Assembly: GCA_035550055.1 (NCBI GenBank)
Contig: DASZRO010000031.1
Span: forward strand, 1 to 64,000
Length of the DNA: 64,000 nucleotides
Direction of reading: 5' to 3'
Source: Mycobacteriales bacterium
GTDB taxonomy: Bacteria; Actinomycetota; Actinomycetes; JAFAQI01
Shown here: positions 53,100 to 61,505 of the stretch, in pieces
Position numbering within the stretch: position 1 is the stretch's first letter
How the letters are laid out: every line of letters begins with the position of its first letter
Translations under genes and position numbers: made by a program
The notes under the pieces: model-generated
Database searches by the model: none
Told to the model about the DNA's origin: nothing
Seen by the model: the letters and a program-made list of their open reading frames with translations, nothing else

Positions 53100-54082
53100 C
53101 TTGAAACTGTCGCTGTCATCTCTCAAGACATCGGTGACGGTTCTGTGCCAGGACATCGGTGACAGTTTGAGCGGTCTTCGTGGTGACACTTCAGGCCTGA
53201 GGGTCTGGGGATGGCTGCCAATGACCCCATCGATCCACGTGTCCGGCTTGCGATCTCGCGGTGGCCGGTGGACGCGCCCCCCGGGGCGGTCTCGACGTTC
53301 TGCGCCGAGCACGGCATCTCTCGCAAGACGTTCTACGAGTTGCGCAAGCGGGTCCGGGTCGATGGGCCGGCCGCGGTGTTGGAGCCCCGGTCGCGGCGTC
53401 CGCGCTCGAGCCCGTCGAAGCTGACCGACCAGATCAAGGCGCAAGCGGTTCAGGTCCGCGCCGCGTTGGAGGCTTCCGGGTTGGACCACGGGCCGATCAG
53501 CGTGCACGAGAAGATGCGCGCGATGGGCCTGTCGCGGGTTCCGTCTGAGGCGTCGCTGGCCCGGATCTTCCGTGAGGCTGGAGTAGCTCGGCTCGAGCCG
53601 AAGAAGAAGCCCCGCTCGGCCTGGCGCCGGTTCGTCTATCCGGCCCCGAACGCGTGCTGGCAGCTCGACGCGACCGAGTACGTCCTGACCGGCGGCCGGA
53701 CCTGCGTGATCTTCCAGCTCATTGATGACCACTCCCGTTACGCGCTCGCCTCCCACGTCGCCGCGAGTGAGACCGCTGAAGCTGCGGTCGCTCCGACCGG
53801 CCCGTCTGGCTCCAGCGTCCAGCAGCCGACCGCTACCGACCCGAACCTGCACCACCATCGGCCGACCTGCCCGCCGACACCCAGCTCAAGACGTTGAACT
53901 CCGCCGGCACCTTCGTCCTGGACTCGATCCACTACAAGGTCGACGGGCAGCGCGCGTTCCAGCAGGTCCTGATCATCACCGACGGTGAGAAGATCACCGT
54001 TGCCGACCTCCACGGCGAGATCCTCATGTCCTGAGGCAGAACTGGCACCGATGTCCTGAGACATCACACTTGAAACTGTCGC
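53100..54082 (+). mobile_element. Decayed IS481-type insertion sequence
   Basis: Outer limits are two copies of CTTGAAACTGTCGC in direct orientation (53100-53113 and 54069-54082). Inside are inverted ends: TCTCAAGACATCGGTGAC... at 53121-53149 and its imperfect inverse at 54035-54061, with a second GACATCGGTGAC copy at 53152. The transposase between is disrupted. The 14-base direct repeat is longer than a usual target duplication and may instead be part of nested ends. Confidence 0.75.
53211..54033 (+). pseudogene. IS481-family transposase, internal deletion and frameshift
   Basis: The N-terminal part reads FCAEHGISRKTFYELRKRV (HTH), then the start of the DDE integrase core: WQLDATEYVL with the first Asp and IDDHSRYALA with the second. 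Near 53790 the frame is lost. A later frame gives DRYRPEP and a typical C-terminal beta domain, VDGQRAFQQVLIITDGEKI, ending at TGA 54031-54033. The section with the catalytic Glu is missing, so it should be inactive. ATG 53211 was taken as the start. Confidence 0.85.
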
Positions 54083-54097
54083 GGGCGACCGATATAT

Positions 54098-54113
54098 TCG
54101 AACACATGTTCGA
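54098..54113. promoter_or_regulatory. LexA (SOS) box overlapping the HNH gene start
   Basis: TCGAACACATGTTCGA is an exact match to the actinobacterial LexA consensus TCGAAC-N4-GTTCGA. The ATG of the downstream gene (54106) lies within it, so LexA binding would cover the translation start. Confidence 0.88.
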
Positions 54114-55488
54114 TTGCCGGGGTGCGGTGCTGCTGACCCCGCCTGGGTGGGACGAGCCCGATCCGCCGGACCTCGGCGACTGGGAGCCGATCCCGATGGA
54201 GCTCCTGGACGAGCTCGACCGCACCGCTCCGGACTGGAACGACGGCGGTCTCGCTTTCGCGGACCAGCCGGTCGACCAGGCCTGCCGCCTCCCGCTCGGC
54301 CAACACACCTACCCGCTGCTGATGATGACGCCCGTCGACGAGATGTCGGCCGATGCGAGAGCCTGGGCGCTCAAGCGCACCCGAGAGCTGATCAGCCATC
54401 TCGAGGGCTTCGCAGCAGAGTTGACCGCGGCGCTCGCCGGGCCCGAGCCGGACGATCGTCGCGAGGACTGGGGCGCCCACGAGGTGGCAGTTGCCACCCG
54501 CTGCAGCGTCAATGCGGCGGACCGTCAGGTCGCGCTCGCGCGAGACCTCGCCGGACGGCTACGGGCAACGCGTACGGCGATGAGCGAGGGTCGCTGCACC
54601 TTCGTGCAGGCTCGCGCGTTGAGCGAAGGCGTGGCGCACCTGCGAGACGACATCGCGCAAGAGATCGAGCAGCGGCTGCTCAAGTTCGCCCATCGTCAGG
54701 ACCTGACGAAGTTCAAGGCGTCACTCCAGCGCTGGCTCGCCCGACTCGACCCGGACTTCGTCAAGCGCGCCAAGGACGCGCGAGCCGAGGTGATCGTCGA
54801 GCATCACGACCTCGGTGACGGCGTCGGCGAGCTGTTCATCCGCGGACCGCTGGAGCGGACCGCGATCATCGAGCTCGCGACGCGTTCCTACGCGACCGCA
54901 GCCAAGCCCGTGCTCGGTGGGACGGCCGCCGGCCGAAAGCTCGCCGGGCTCGTTCAGTGGGCCGAGGACTATCTGAGCTCACCGAAGGCACCACGCCGGC
55001 ACGGCCGGGCGTTCACGGTGAACGTCACGTTCGACGCTCAGACGATGTTCGGCCTCACCCAGCACCCGGCCGAGATCCCCGGCTACGGGATGGTCCCGGC
55101 GCAGGCCGCCATCGAGCTGCTGGCCAACGGTTCGCCGTTGCGGCGCCTGATCATCGACGACGTCGACGGTCACCTGTTGCACTACGGGACGAAGACCTAC
55201 CTGGTCCCGCCGCCACTGTCCGACCACTTGATCGCGCTGCACGGCATGAGCGCCGCACCGCACTCCAACGTCCCGGCTGCCGATTGCGACATGGAGCACA
55301 ACATCCCGTTCCAGCGGGGCGGCACGACGGATCCGGACAACAACACTCCGGTCGACCGGCGATGGCACCGCGGCAAGACCCACGCCGGGTGGACGTATGT
55401 GAAGAACAGCGACGGCTCGGTCACCTGGACCTCACCCGCCGGACTCACCGAGATCGTCTACCCGCACGACTACCGGCTCGGGCCGTAA
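54106..55488 (+). CDS. DUF222/HNH endonuclease-domain protein (13E12-repeat type)
   Basis: 460 residues from ATG 54106 (MFDCRG). N-terminal DUF222 region (RCSVNAADRQVALARDLAGRL, CTFVQARALSEGVAHL), then a C-terminal HNH motif: EHNIPFQRGGTTDPDNNTP and HRGKTHAGWTY. Family members are multicopy in Actinobacteria, are often preceded by LexA boxes as here, and behave like mobile or homing-type elements. DNA cleavage is inferred, not shown. Directly right of the IS481 remnant. Confidence 0.92.
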   Translation: MFDCRGAVLLTPPGWDEPDPPDLGDWEPIPMELLDELDRTAPDWNDGGLAFADQPVDQACRLPLGQHTYPLLMMTPVDEMSADARAWALKRTRELISHLEGFAAELTAALAGPEPDDRREDWGAHEVAVATRCSVNAADRQVALARDLAGRLRATRTAMSEGRCTFVQARALSEGVAHLRDDIAQEIEQRLLKFAHRQDLTKFKASLQRWLARLDPDFVKRAKDARAEVIVEHHDLGDGVGELFIRGPLERTAIIELATRSYATAAKPVLGGTAAGRKLAGLVQWAEDYLSSPKAPRRHGRAFTVNVTFDAQTMFGLTQHPAEIPGYGMVPAQAAIELLANGSPLRRLIIDDVDGHLLHYGTKTYLVPPPLSDHLIALHGMSAAPHSNVPAADCDMEHNIPFQRGGTTDPDNNTPVDRRWHRGKTHAGWTYVKNSDGSVTWTSPAGLTEIVYPHDYRLGP

Positions 55489-55509
55489 CCGGCGGGTGGC
55501 AGGCGGGCG

Positions 55510-57000
55510 CTACTCGAAGCGGTAGTCCGACAGCGGGAAGCGTCGCGCCTCCCGCCGGGTGTTCAACGTCGAGGTCGGCCGCAGGATCGCGGCCTCGCCA
55601 CGGGGGTTGAAGTAGTAGCTGCGCGCGGTCGAGCAACTGCCGTTGTAGAAGACGGAGTCGCCGAGCAGATCCGTCATGCGGTCGAGGAACGCGGCGTTCG
55701 CCTGCTCGGTGACCTCGAAGGTGCTCTTGCCGGTACGCCGCAGCTCGCTGAACACGCGCCCGATGTGCGTCATTTGGTACTCGATGGTGGTGAAGTACGA
55801 CAAGCCGCTGTACGAGTACGGACTTGCGAGGTTGAGGAAGTTCGGGAACATCGGGATGGAGACACCCTCGTAGGCGCAGAACCGGTTGTCCCGCCACCAC
55901 TTGCCGAGGTTGCGCTCGTCGCGGCCGATCACCTCGAACGCCGGGAAGTTGACGTCCCAGAGGTTGAAGCCGGTAGCAAGGACCAGCACGTCGATCTCGG
56001 TCTTGTGTCCGTCGACGGTGACGATCCCGTCGGAGTCGAAGTGGTCGATCGAGGTGGTCTCGAGGTGGACGTTGGGCTTGGTGAACGCCGGGAAGTAGTC
56101 GTTGGAGAACGTGGGCCGCTTGCAGCCGAACGAGTAGTCGGGAGTCAGCTTCTTGCGCAGCTCGGGATCTTTGATGGTACGGCCCATGTTGCGCATCGCG
56201 AGTCGGGCGGCCCGCTCGTTGAACCGGCGGAACTGCCGGTAGCGGAGCACGCCGAGCACCATCAGCATCTCGAGCAGGGACGTGCTCACCACCCGCGCCG
56301 CCCGCTGGGTGACCGGGAAGCGCGCGAACGTTCGCTGCACCGACTTCGGGATCGGGAAGTCGGTCTTGGCGGTCACGTAGATCGGGGTGCGCTGGTAGAC
56401 GGTCAGCTCCCCCGCCACCTTGGCGAGCTCGGGGATGATCTGTACGCCGGTGGCGCCGGTGCCGATGACGGCGATCCGCTTGCCGGCGAGGTCCGCGTCG
56501 TCGTCCCACGCCGAGGTGTGGATCACGGTGCCGGCGAAGCCGTCGATCCCGGGGATCTCCGGGCGGAACGGCTGCGACAAGTAGCCGGTCGCGGTGACGA
56601 CGAACCGTGCCGTGACCGTCTCCCCGCCCGCGAGGCTCACCACCCACATCCGGTCGTCTTCGTCCCAGCGCGCGCCTTCGACCGAGGTGTTGAAGCGCAT
56701 GTGGCGGTGCAGGTCGTACTTGTCCGCGATGTGGACGGCGTAGCGCTTGAGCTCCGCACCCGGCGCGAACAGCCGCGACCAGTACGGGTTGGGCTCGAAG
56801 GAGTACGAGTAGGTGACCGACGGGATGTCGACGGCCAGGCCCGGGTAGTGGTTGACATGCCACGTGCCGCCGAGGTCGTCCTCGCGCTCGACGATGAGGA
56901 TGTCGTCGAAGCCTTGCCGCTTCAGCTCGATCGCCGCGCCCATGCCGCCGAAGCCGGCGCCGACGATGACCACGTCGTGGTCAGGCTTGCGGCCGCTCAC
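55510..57000 (-). CDS. Flavin-binding monooxygenase, Baeyer-Villiger type
   Basis: 496 residues from GTG 57000 (GTGA overlap with the upstream gene). FAD motif VIVGAGFGGMGAAIE, fingerprint FAGTVIHTSAWD matching FxGxxxHxxxW, NADPH motif VIGTGATGVQII. Converts ketones to esters or lactones, or oxygenates heteroatoms, using NADPH and O2. Operon with a TetR gene and a di-iron-like protein; the substrate is unknown. Confidence 0.93.
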   Translation of the reverse strand: MSGRKPDHDVVIVGAGFGGMGAAIELKRQGFDDILIVEREDDLGGTWHVNHYPGLAVDIPSVTYSYSFEPNPYWSRLFAPGAELKRYAVHIADKYDLHRHMRFNTSVEGARWDEDDRMWVVSLAGGETVTARFVVTATGYLSQPFRPEIPGIDGFAGTVIHTSAWDDDADLAGKRIAVIGTGATGVQIIPELAKVAGELTVYQRTPIYVTAKTDFPIPKSVQRTFARFPVTQRAARVVSTSLLEMLMVLGVLRYRQFRRFNERAARLAMRNMGRTIKDPELRKKLTPDYSFGCKRPTFSNDYFPAFTKPNVHLETTSIDHFDSDGIVTVDGHKTEIDVLVLATGFNLWDVNFPAFEVIGRDERNLGKWWRDNRFCAYEGVSIPMFPNFLNLASPYSYSGLSYFTTIEYQMTHIGRVFSELRRTGKSTFEVTEQANAAFLDRMTDLLGDSVFYNGSCSTARSYYFNPRGEAAILRPTSTLNTRREARRFPLSDYRFE

Positions 57001-57857
57001 TTCAGGTTCCCCACGAGCTGGCCCTGCTCGCCGAACAGCTCCGCGGTCCAACGCTCGAGCAGCTCGGAGTTGTCGTGGTCGTTGGGATGGAATCCGACCC
57101 GGTTGTAGTCCTTGATCGCGGCGACCATCTCCTTGCCGAGGAACGGCGAGCGCCGCAACGCCGCGATGCTCTTGCCGAGGCGTACCGGGTTGTACGTCGA
57201 CTTGTCCGCGAGCATCGACAGCAGGGTGTGCACCGTCGTACCGAAGATGAACGACCACGTCATGAGGCGCATGACCCGGATCCGCATCTTCTCGGTGCCG
57301 CCGACCGCGCGGTAGACATCGAAGGCGACCGCCTTGTGCTCGGACTCCTCGAGGGCGTGCCAGAGCAGGACCTTGCGGACCTCGCCCTCGCCGAGCATCT
57401 CGCGCGCCGCCTCGCTGGACAGCAACCGCTCGGCCAGCGTCGCGGTGTAGTGCTCCAATGCGGCAGTGATCGCAAGCTGCACCTTGTGCGGCGCCTTGCG
57501 CTCGACCCGCGCGAGGTCGAACTTCACGAGCCGGTCCACGCGGCGCGTCGGGTAGCCGAGCTCCTGCAACCGCGCGTTGAGCGCGCGGTGCTCGCGCCCG
57601 TGCATCGTCTCCTGACCGGTGAACCCGGCGACCGCCGCTTTGAGGTCCGGATCGGTGATCTGGTCGGCGTAGTGGCGCACCGAACGGACGAAGAAGTCCT
57701 CGCCCTCCGGGAACATCGCCGACAGGATCGCGACGACGTGGCTCATGATCAGGTCGCCGCTGGCGTAGTGCCGCTCGACCGTCGCGGGCGTGTAGTCGAA
57801 CTTGACCCGGCGGGTCTTCACCACGCGCTTGGGCGCCGGCACGGACATCACGGTCAT
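56997..57857 (-). CDS. 'Metal-dependent hydrolase' (PF10118-like), putative di-iron protein
   Basis: 286 residues, ATGA overlap with TetR. GQETMHGREHRALN and HALEESEHKAVAFDVY give two E-x-x-H-type helical motifs plus EHYTATLAE, as in ferritin-like di-iron proteins. Annotated in databases as a hydrolase, but the motifs fit an oxygen-activating or oxidase role as well. Paired with the flavin monooxygenase. Confidence 0.86.
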   Translation of the reverse strand: MTVMSVPAPKRVVKTRRVKFDYTPATVERHYASGDLIMSHVVAILSAMFPEGEDFFVRSVRHYADQITDPDLKAAVAGFTGQETMHGREHRALNARLQELGYPTRRVDRLVKFDLARVERKAPHKVQLAITAALEHYTATLAERLLSSEAAREMLGEGEVRKVLLWHALEESEHKAVAFDVYRAVGGTEKMRIRVMRLMTWSFIFGTTVHTLLSMLADKSTYNPVRLGKSIAALRRSPFLGKEMVAAIKDYNRVGFHPNDHDNSELLERWTAELFGEQGQLVGNLK

Positions 57858-58474
57858 GGCTTGATCTCCATCGGGTTCGTGGTCACTTGCATGTTCAGCG
57901 CGAGTACGCCGAGGAACTCCCGCACCTTGCGGGCCTGGCCTTTGGCGTGCTCGCCCGCCATCGCACCGAGCGCGAGACCGGCGTAGAGGGCGTGCAGCGA
58001 GCGCAGCGCCTCCTCGATGTAGGGCAGCCGCGCCAGGTCGGGGAAGTACTCGAGGACCATCTCCGCGGTGATCGCGGCGATCTGGTCCTCCATCCGCCGC
58101 AACACCGGCTTCAGCTCGGGGTAGGCGCGGGAGGCGACGGTGAGCTCGATCAGGGCCAGGCCGGTCGGATCGTCGTAGAACGACCACAGCACGGCAAGCG
58201 CCTCGTCCGGCGTACGGCGGGCGGGGTCGAGCGCCGACAGCTGCTCGCGGAACTCCCGGCCGCGCGTCTCGACCAGCTGCTCGGCGGCGGCGGTGACGAG
58301 GTCGGCCTTCGTCGGGAAGTGGTGGGCCAGCGCGCCGCGCGAGACGTGCGCGCGGCGGACCACGTCGTTGGTGGACATCCGGCCGTATCCGGAGTGCGCG
58401 AGACAGTCGATCGTGGCGCCCAGCAGCCGGGCGCGCATCGCCTCCGTGCGCTCAGCCTGGGACCGCCGCTCCAT
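57854..58474 (-). CDS. TetR-family transcriptional regulator
   Basis: 206 residues from ATG 58474; a longer reading starts at a TTG inside the operator region. HTH MSTNDVVRRAHVSRGALAHHFPTKADLVT near residues 30-60. First gene of the TetR/di-iron/monooxygenase operon, controlled probably by itself through the palindrome at 58503-58518. Confidence 0.92.
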   Translation of the reverse strand: MERRSQAERTEAMRARLLGATIDCLAHSGYGRMSTNDVVRRAHVSRGALAHHFPTKADLVTAAAEQLVETRGREFREQLSALDPARRTPDEALAVLWSFYDDPTGLALIELTVASRAYPELKPVLRRMEDQIAAITAEMVLEYFPDLARLPYIEEALRSLHALYAGLALGAMAGEHAKGQARKVREFLGVLALNMQVTTNPMEIKP

Positions 58475-58502
58475 ACCTGGAACGTACGCGCGAAAAAACA
58501 AA

Positions 58503-58518
58503 CAGGCAAGCCTGCCTG
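58503..58518. promoter_or_regulatory. TetR operator palindrome
   Basis: CAGGCA-AGCC-TGCCTG, a perfect inverted repeat 28 bases upstream of the TetR ATG. Its form and spacing are typical of TetR autoregulatory sites. Confidence 0.75.
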
Positions 58519-58531
58519 CAAGTGGCGTATG

Positions 58532-59563
58532 TCACTCCACCCGCGGCTTGCGGAGGGTGGCGATCATGCTGCCGGTCATGCCCGTCGTACGCCGCATGAC
58601 GGAGTCGAGCACGGTGAACGTGCCTTGGAGCAAGAAGCTGCGCGGGCCGCCGTAGAAGATCGAGACCGGCGGGAAGACCGCGTCGACCCACTTGGCGTCC
58701 GGGTAGCGGTCGCGCAGGGCGGAGTGCATCGTCCAGGTCCAGAAGACCGGGTTGAGCTCGTACTCGATCGCAGTTGCCTCGAGGCCGACGTGCTCGGCGA
58801 CCTTGCGCATCGAGGGCCCGTCGAAGAACCACCAGTGCCGTGGGAAGTGGTTGCCACCCCAGTGGCCGCCGAACTTCTGCGCATCCTTCGAACCGAAGTC
58901 CGGGGTCGCGGCGAGGAACACTCCGCCCGGTCGCAGCAGCTCGGCGGCGTTGCGGGTGAACACAACCGGGTCCTCGACGTGCTCGATGACGTGACGCGCG
59001 ACGACGATGTCGAAGTAGCCCTTGGGCAGCTCGCCGTCCTGCTGGTCCTCGAACGCGCCCTGCACGGTCTTGTGCCCGGCCTTCGCCGCGATCGCGAGAG
59101 CGTCGCCGTTGATGTCGAGCCCCCACGTCTCGACCATGTCCGCGGGACGGCTGGCCCGGTAGTAGTCGAGGATCCGGCCGTCACCGCATCCGACGTCGAG
59201 CAGCTTCACCTTGTCGGTTGCGCCGACTCCGGCGCGCGACATCGCCTTCGCCAAGACCTGACCGGTGTACTTCAGCGACACCTTCTCCTTGGCGCTGAGC
59301 GAGCCGTCGGGGCGGCGGTCGTTGACCATGTTGTAGCTGTAGTAGGTCGGCGGGTAGATCCGATCGAGCTCGCTCACATCCGGCATCGGGTCGAGCCGGC
59401 CGAGGCCGCACGAGCGACACTTCACCACCGAGAACGTCGCGTCGGTCGTCTCGGGGTACTCGTGCTCGTGACCGCTCCAGAGCACGATCGACTCCGTGCT
59501 GCCGCACAACGCGCACGGCCGGTGGACGGTGGCGATCGGATCGCTGGCCTGCGGCTTCGTCAC
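58532..59563 (-). CDS. SAM-dependent methyltransferase with N-terminal Zn-ribbon-like motif
   Basis: 343 residues. Four Cys in CALCGS and CRSCGLGRLD at the N-terminus suggest a zinc ribbon. SAM domain LLDVGCGDGRILDYY (about residues 117-131), FDIVVARHVIEHVEDPVVF and AAELLRPGGVFLA. Similar to C-methyltransferase-like enzymes of sugar or lipid modification. Nine bases separate it from the desaturase gene upstream, so probably one operon. Confidence 0.9.
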   Translation of the reverse strand: MTKPQASDPIATVHRPCALCGSTESIVLWSGHEHEYPETTDATFSVVKCRSCGLGRLDPMPDVSELDRIYPPTYYSYNMVNDRRPDGSLSAKEKVSLKYTGQVLAKAMSRAGVGATDKVKLLDVGCGDGRILDYYRASRPADMVETWGLDINGDALAIAAKAGHKTVQGAFEDQQDGELPKGYFDIVVARHVIEHVEDPVVFTRNAAELLRPGGVFLAATPDFGSKDAQKFGGHWGGNHFPRHWWFFDGPSMRKVAEHVGLEATAIEYELNPVFWTWTMHSALRDRYPDAKWVDAVFPPVSIFYGGPRSFLLQGTFTVLDSVMRRTTGMTGSMIATLRKPRVE

Positions 59564-59572
59564 GCCTGCACC

Positions 59573-60538
59573 CTAAGGGAGGGTCTTGAGGTGCTTCAGC
59601 AGAGCGCCGGTGTAGCTCTTGTGGACGAGCCTTGCCGGGGCCTGCTCGCGAGCCGCGAGCCGGCGGGCCGCTTCCGGCAGCCGCCGCGCCGGGATCCAGG
59701 GGAACAGGTGGTGCTCGGCGTGCCAGTTCATGTTGTACGGCGAGACGTTGGTGCCCTCGACGACGTTGGCGTCGACCGACACCCGTCGATCCGGGTACGC
59801 GTCGAGCTCGTCGCCGACCAGCGCGTGGTCGACGTAGTTGCGTGCCACGACGACGCCCGAGGTCACGGTGAGCAGCGGCGCGAGCCACAGCATTGGATAC
59901 GTCCACCACTTGGTGAGCTTCGCGAAGATTGCCCACAGTCCGACCTGCACCAGCGCGAGGTCGCGCTTGTCCTTGCGAGAGTTCGCCGGGTCCACCCAGG
60001 TCCAGCCCTCGCGACGCTTGAGCAGCTTCACGGCGTAGATGCCACTGAACGCCTCGATCAGGTGGCGAGCCAGCCCCTTGCGCGTCTCGAGATGCGGGCC
60101 CTCGTGCAGATAGCCGTCGGGGTCGTCCGGGGTGTTGAGCAGGCGGTGGTGGCGAAGATGCTGCGCGCGCGTGGAACGGAAGCCTGACCCGCACGGCGCG
60201 GCCGCCGCCACCAGACCGACGGAGTCGTTGAGCTTGCGGTTGCGGAACAAGGTGCGGTGCAACGCGTCGTGCTCGACGTTGAGGAACGCCTGCTGGCGAC
60301 TGGCGATGACCGCCATGGCCGCGACCGCGGCCGTCGGCGTACGCCGCTTCCAGAACCACGCCACCGATCCGGCGACCGCCGCCCACGACAACCCGATGTA
60401 AGCGGCGTTCCACAGCTCGTCACTGCGATCGACGCGCAGGTCGTGGAACTCGCGACGCAGGCTCAGGTCGCTCGCGTCTCGCGGCGCCGGGATCGACTCC
60501 GCCGCCGTGTCGGTCTCGCGCTCAGCCGGCATCGCCAC
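59573..60538 (-). CDS. Membrane fatty-acid desaturase
   Basis: 321 residues. Three His boxes: HDALH, HLRHH and HAEHH, with hydrophobic segments between. Di-iron membrane desaturase or hydroxylase acting on a fatty-acyl chain or related lipid. A ferredoxin or other donor is needed. The gap to the divergent SCO6745-like gene holds the palindrome at 60587. Confidence 0.92.
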   Translation of the reverse strand: MAMPAERETDTAAESIPAPRDASDLSLRREFHDLRVDRSDELWNAAYIGLSWAAVAGSVAWFWKRRTPTAAVAAMAVIASRQQAFLNVEHDALHRTLFRNRKLNDSVGLVAAAAPCGSGFRSTRAQHLRHHRLLNTPDDPDGYLHEGPHLETRKGLARHLIEAFSGIYAVKLLKRREGWTWVDPANSRKDKRDLALVQVGLWAIFAKLTKWWTYPMLWLAPLLTVTSGVVVARNYVDHALVGDELDAYPDRRVSVDANVVEGTNVSPYNMNWHAEHHLFPWIPARRLPEAARRLAAREQAPARLVHKSYTGALLKHLKTLP

Positions 60539-60586
60539 GCATGAAGGTTAGCAACGCTCACCAGTCCACGGAGAATCCCAATCTAT

Positions 60587-60603
60587 TGTCACATCCAGTG
60601 ACA
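60587..60603. promoter_or_regulatory. Candidate operator between desaturase and SCO6745-like genes
   Basis: TGTCAC-ATCCA-GTGACA, perfect 6-base arms, 19-35 bases upstream of the ATG at 60622. Single copy noticed. Confidence 0.5.
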
Positions 60604-60621
60604 GATGATAGGAACCAGGCC

Positions 60622-61494
60622 ATGACGGACTGGACGCAGCTGTCCGCCCGCGCGTCCTTCGCCTCGCATCGCCTCATCGGCTGGATCTACTGGGACCCGG
60701 GTGCCCTCGAGCGGTACGCCGCGCTCGGCGTAGAGATGGGCGGCATCACCTACATCGCCAGCCGGTCAGCGCCGCTCGCTCCCGCCGGCGCCCAGGTCGT
60801 CGCCGCGGCGTTCTACTCGATCAGCCCGGAGTTCATCGCCGCGGCCCTGGCGGTCACGGCAGAGAAGACCAGCTTCGAGGCGATCGCTGCGGCGCGCGAC
60901 GACGCGGTCGTCGCGGGCTTGCGGAGCTTCGTGCCGGAGATCTGTGACGGGCTCGCTTCGCTCGCGTCGCCGCTGTGGGCCGCGGCCGACGCCTTGCCGG
61001 TCTCGGGTCGGGCGCTGTTCGCGGCGCATCGGCAGGCGCCGCGGCCTTCGGACCCGCTGCTGTCGGCGTGGCTGGCGGTGAACTGCATCCGCGAGTGGCG
61101 CGGCGACACGCATTTCGCGGTACTCGCCGCCGAGGACATCTCCGGGGTGCAGGCCGGGCTGTTGCACAACGCCTACCTCAACTACCCGAAGGACTGGATC
61201 CCGCGCAGCCGCGGCGCCGACGACAACGACGTCGCCGAGGCGTACGCCTCGCTCGCGTCGCGAGGTCTTGCGACCGCCGGCGCCGTGAATGACGCGGGGC
61301 TTGCCTTGCGGCAGCGCATCGAAGACCGCACCGATTTGCTCTGCGAGCGCGCCTGGCGCTTGCTCGGTCTCGAGCTGACCACGCAGTTCCTGTCGCTCGT
61401 CGAGCCGGTCGGCGACCGGCTGCTGGCGCGCATCGACGAGACTGCCGGCACCGAGTGGATGCCTGCGGCGCGGCTTCGCCGCGACCGCGACTAA
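60622..61494 (+). CDS. SCO6745/SalK-like protein
   Basis: 290 residues from ATG 60622, AGGAACC upstream; the reading extends further but without support. All-helical protein: SHRLIGWIYWDPGALERYAALG near the start, FYSISPEFIAAAL, LAVNCIREWRGDTHFAVLAAEDISG in the middle and a helix-turn-helix-like end. Relatives are encoded with secondary-metabolite and lipid genes; the function is not established. Confidence 0.85.
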   Translation: MTDWTQLSARASFASHRLIGWIYWDPGALERYAALGVEMGGITYIASRSAPLAPAGAQVVAAAFYSISPEFIAAALAVTAEKTSFEAIAAARDDAVVAGLRSFVPEICDGLASLASPLWAAADALPVSGRALFAAHRQAPRPSDPLLSAWLAVNCIREWRGDTHFAVLAAEDISGVQAGLLHNAYLNYPKDWIPRSRGADDNDVAEAYASLASRGLATAGAVNDAGLALRQRIEDRTDLLCERAWRLLGLELTTQFLSLVEPVGDRLLARIDETAGTEWMPAARLRRDRD

Positions 61495-61505
61495 GGAGAG
61501 ATCGC

